Source of the DNA: Exiguobacterium acetylicum
Lineage (GTDB): Bacteria > Bacillota > Bacilli > Exiguobacteriales > Exiguobacteriaceae
Direction of reading: 5' to 3'
Length of the DNA: 64,000 nucleotides
NCBI RefSeq assembly: GCF_022170825.1
Contig: NZ_CP081878.1
Coordinates: 2,754,001 to 2,818,000 of the forward strand
Below are positions 62,036 to 64,000 of this stretch, piece after piece. The translations under genes were made by a program, and so were the position numbers. Each line of letters opens with the position of its first letter. Position 1 is the first letter of the stretch. The notes beneath the pieces are model-generated. The model was not told the DNA's origin and did not search any database. It worked only from the letters and a program-made list of their open reading frames with translations.

Positions 62036-64000
<1,965 letters not shown>

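Overview
The window looks like the chromosome of a low-to-moderate GC, motile, non-sporulating member of the Bacillales, most likely Exiguobacterium or a close relative. Three things point there. The right half keeps the Bacillus-type order atp operon - DUF1146 gene - murA - mbl - flagellar flhO/flhP - fabZ. Cell-wall genes are Gram-positive (sortases, LPXTG-like anchors, LytR-CpsA-Psr protein, CcpA cre site). The sporulation genes that sit between murA and mbl in Bacillus are absent. The genus call is an inference from recall, not from a search.

Left part (1-17.0 kb): a capsule/exopolysaccharide locus, all on the minus strand. It is read from a Wzz/tyrosine kinase/tyrosine phosphatase trio through galU, a membrane nucleotide-sugar dehydratase, an initiating sugar transferase, then an AT-rich cassette of glycosyltransferases, polymerase (Wzy), pyruvyltransferase and flippase (Wzx), ending in a uronate epimerase and a partial UDP-glucose dehydrogenase. 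The AT-rich cassette (about 1.0-9.84 kb) has sharp composition edges, one of them inside the epimerase gene, as expected for serotype exchange by recombination in conserved flanks. A perfect cre site precedes galU.

Middle part (17-43 kb): a long run of envelope genes. It holds an LCP ligase, a five-gene operon of one secreted subtilase plus four tandem BLIP/BamE-like secreted paralogues, a second subtilase, a large Ig-like S-layer-type protein with an elaborate leader, an LPQAG-anchored SdrD-B-like protein, a copper-storage-type Cys-rich protein, an epuA-fabZ-lipoprotein operon, a duplicated-repeat MPNTG surface protein with its own class F sortase, and a tightly coupled operon in which an LPNTS-anchored adhesin with about 274 Asp-Ala dipeptides is followed by a helical-barrel protein, a class D sortase, a YheC/D-type ATP-grasp protein and a membrane protein. 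The last operon and the subtilase/BLIP operon are the best candidates for undescribed systems.

Right part (43-64 kb): housekeeping and signalling genes. These are an HxlR-like regulator, AI-2E-family transporter, sensor kinase, beta-hydroxyacid dehydrogenase, flagellar rod/hook proteins, a PAS-GGDEF-EAL phosphodiesterase, an MFS efflux pump with a palindromic operator in its promoter, a TIM-barrel secreted protein, a candidate structured non-coding RNA (about 55.71-55.87 kb), mbl, murA, DUF1146 and the atp operon (atpH partial at the window edge). No tRNA, rRNA, insertion sequence, prophage or CRISPR array was seen.
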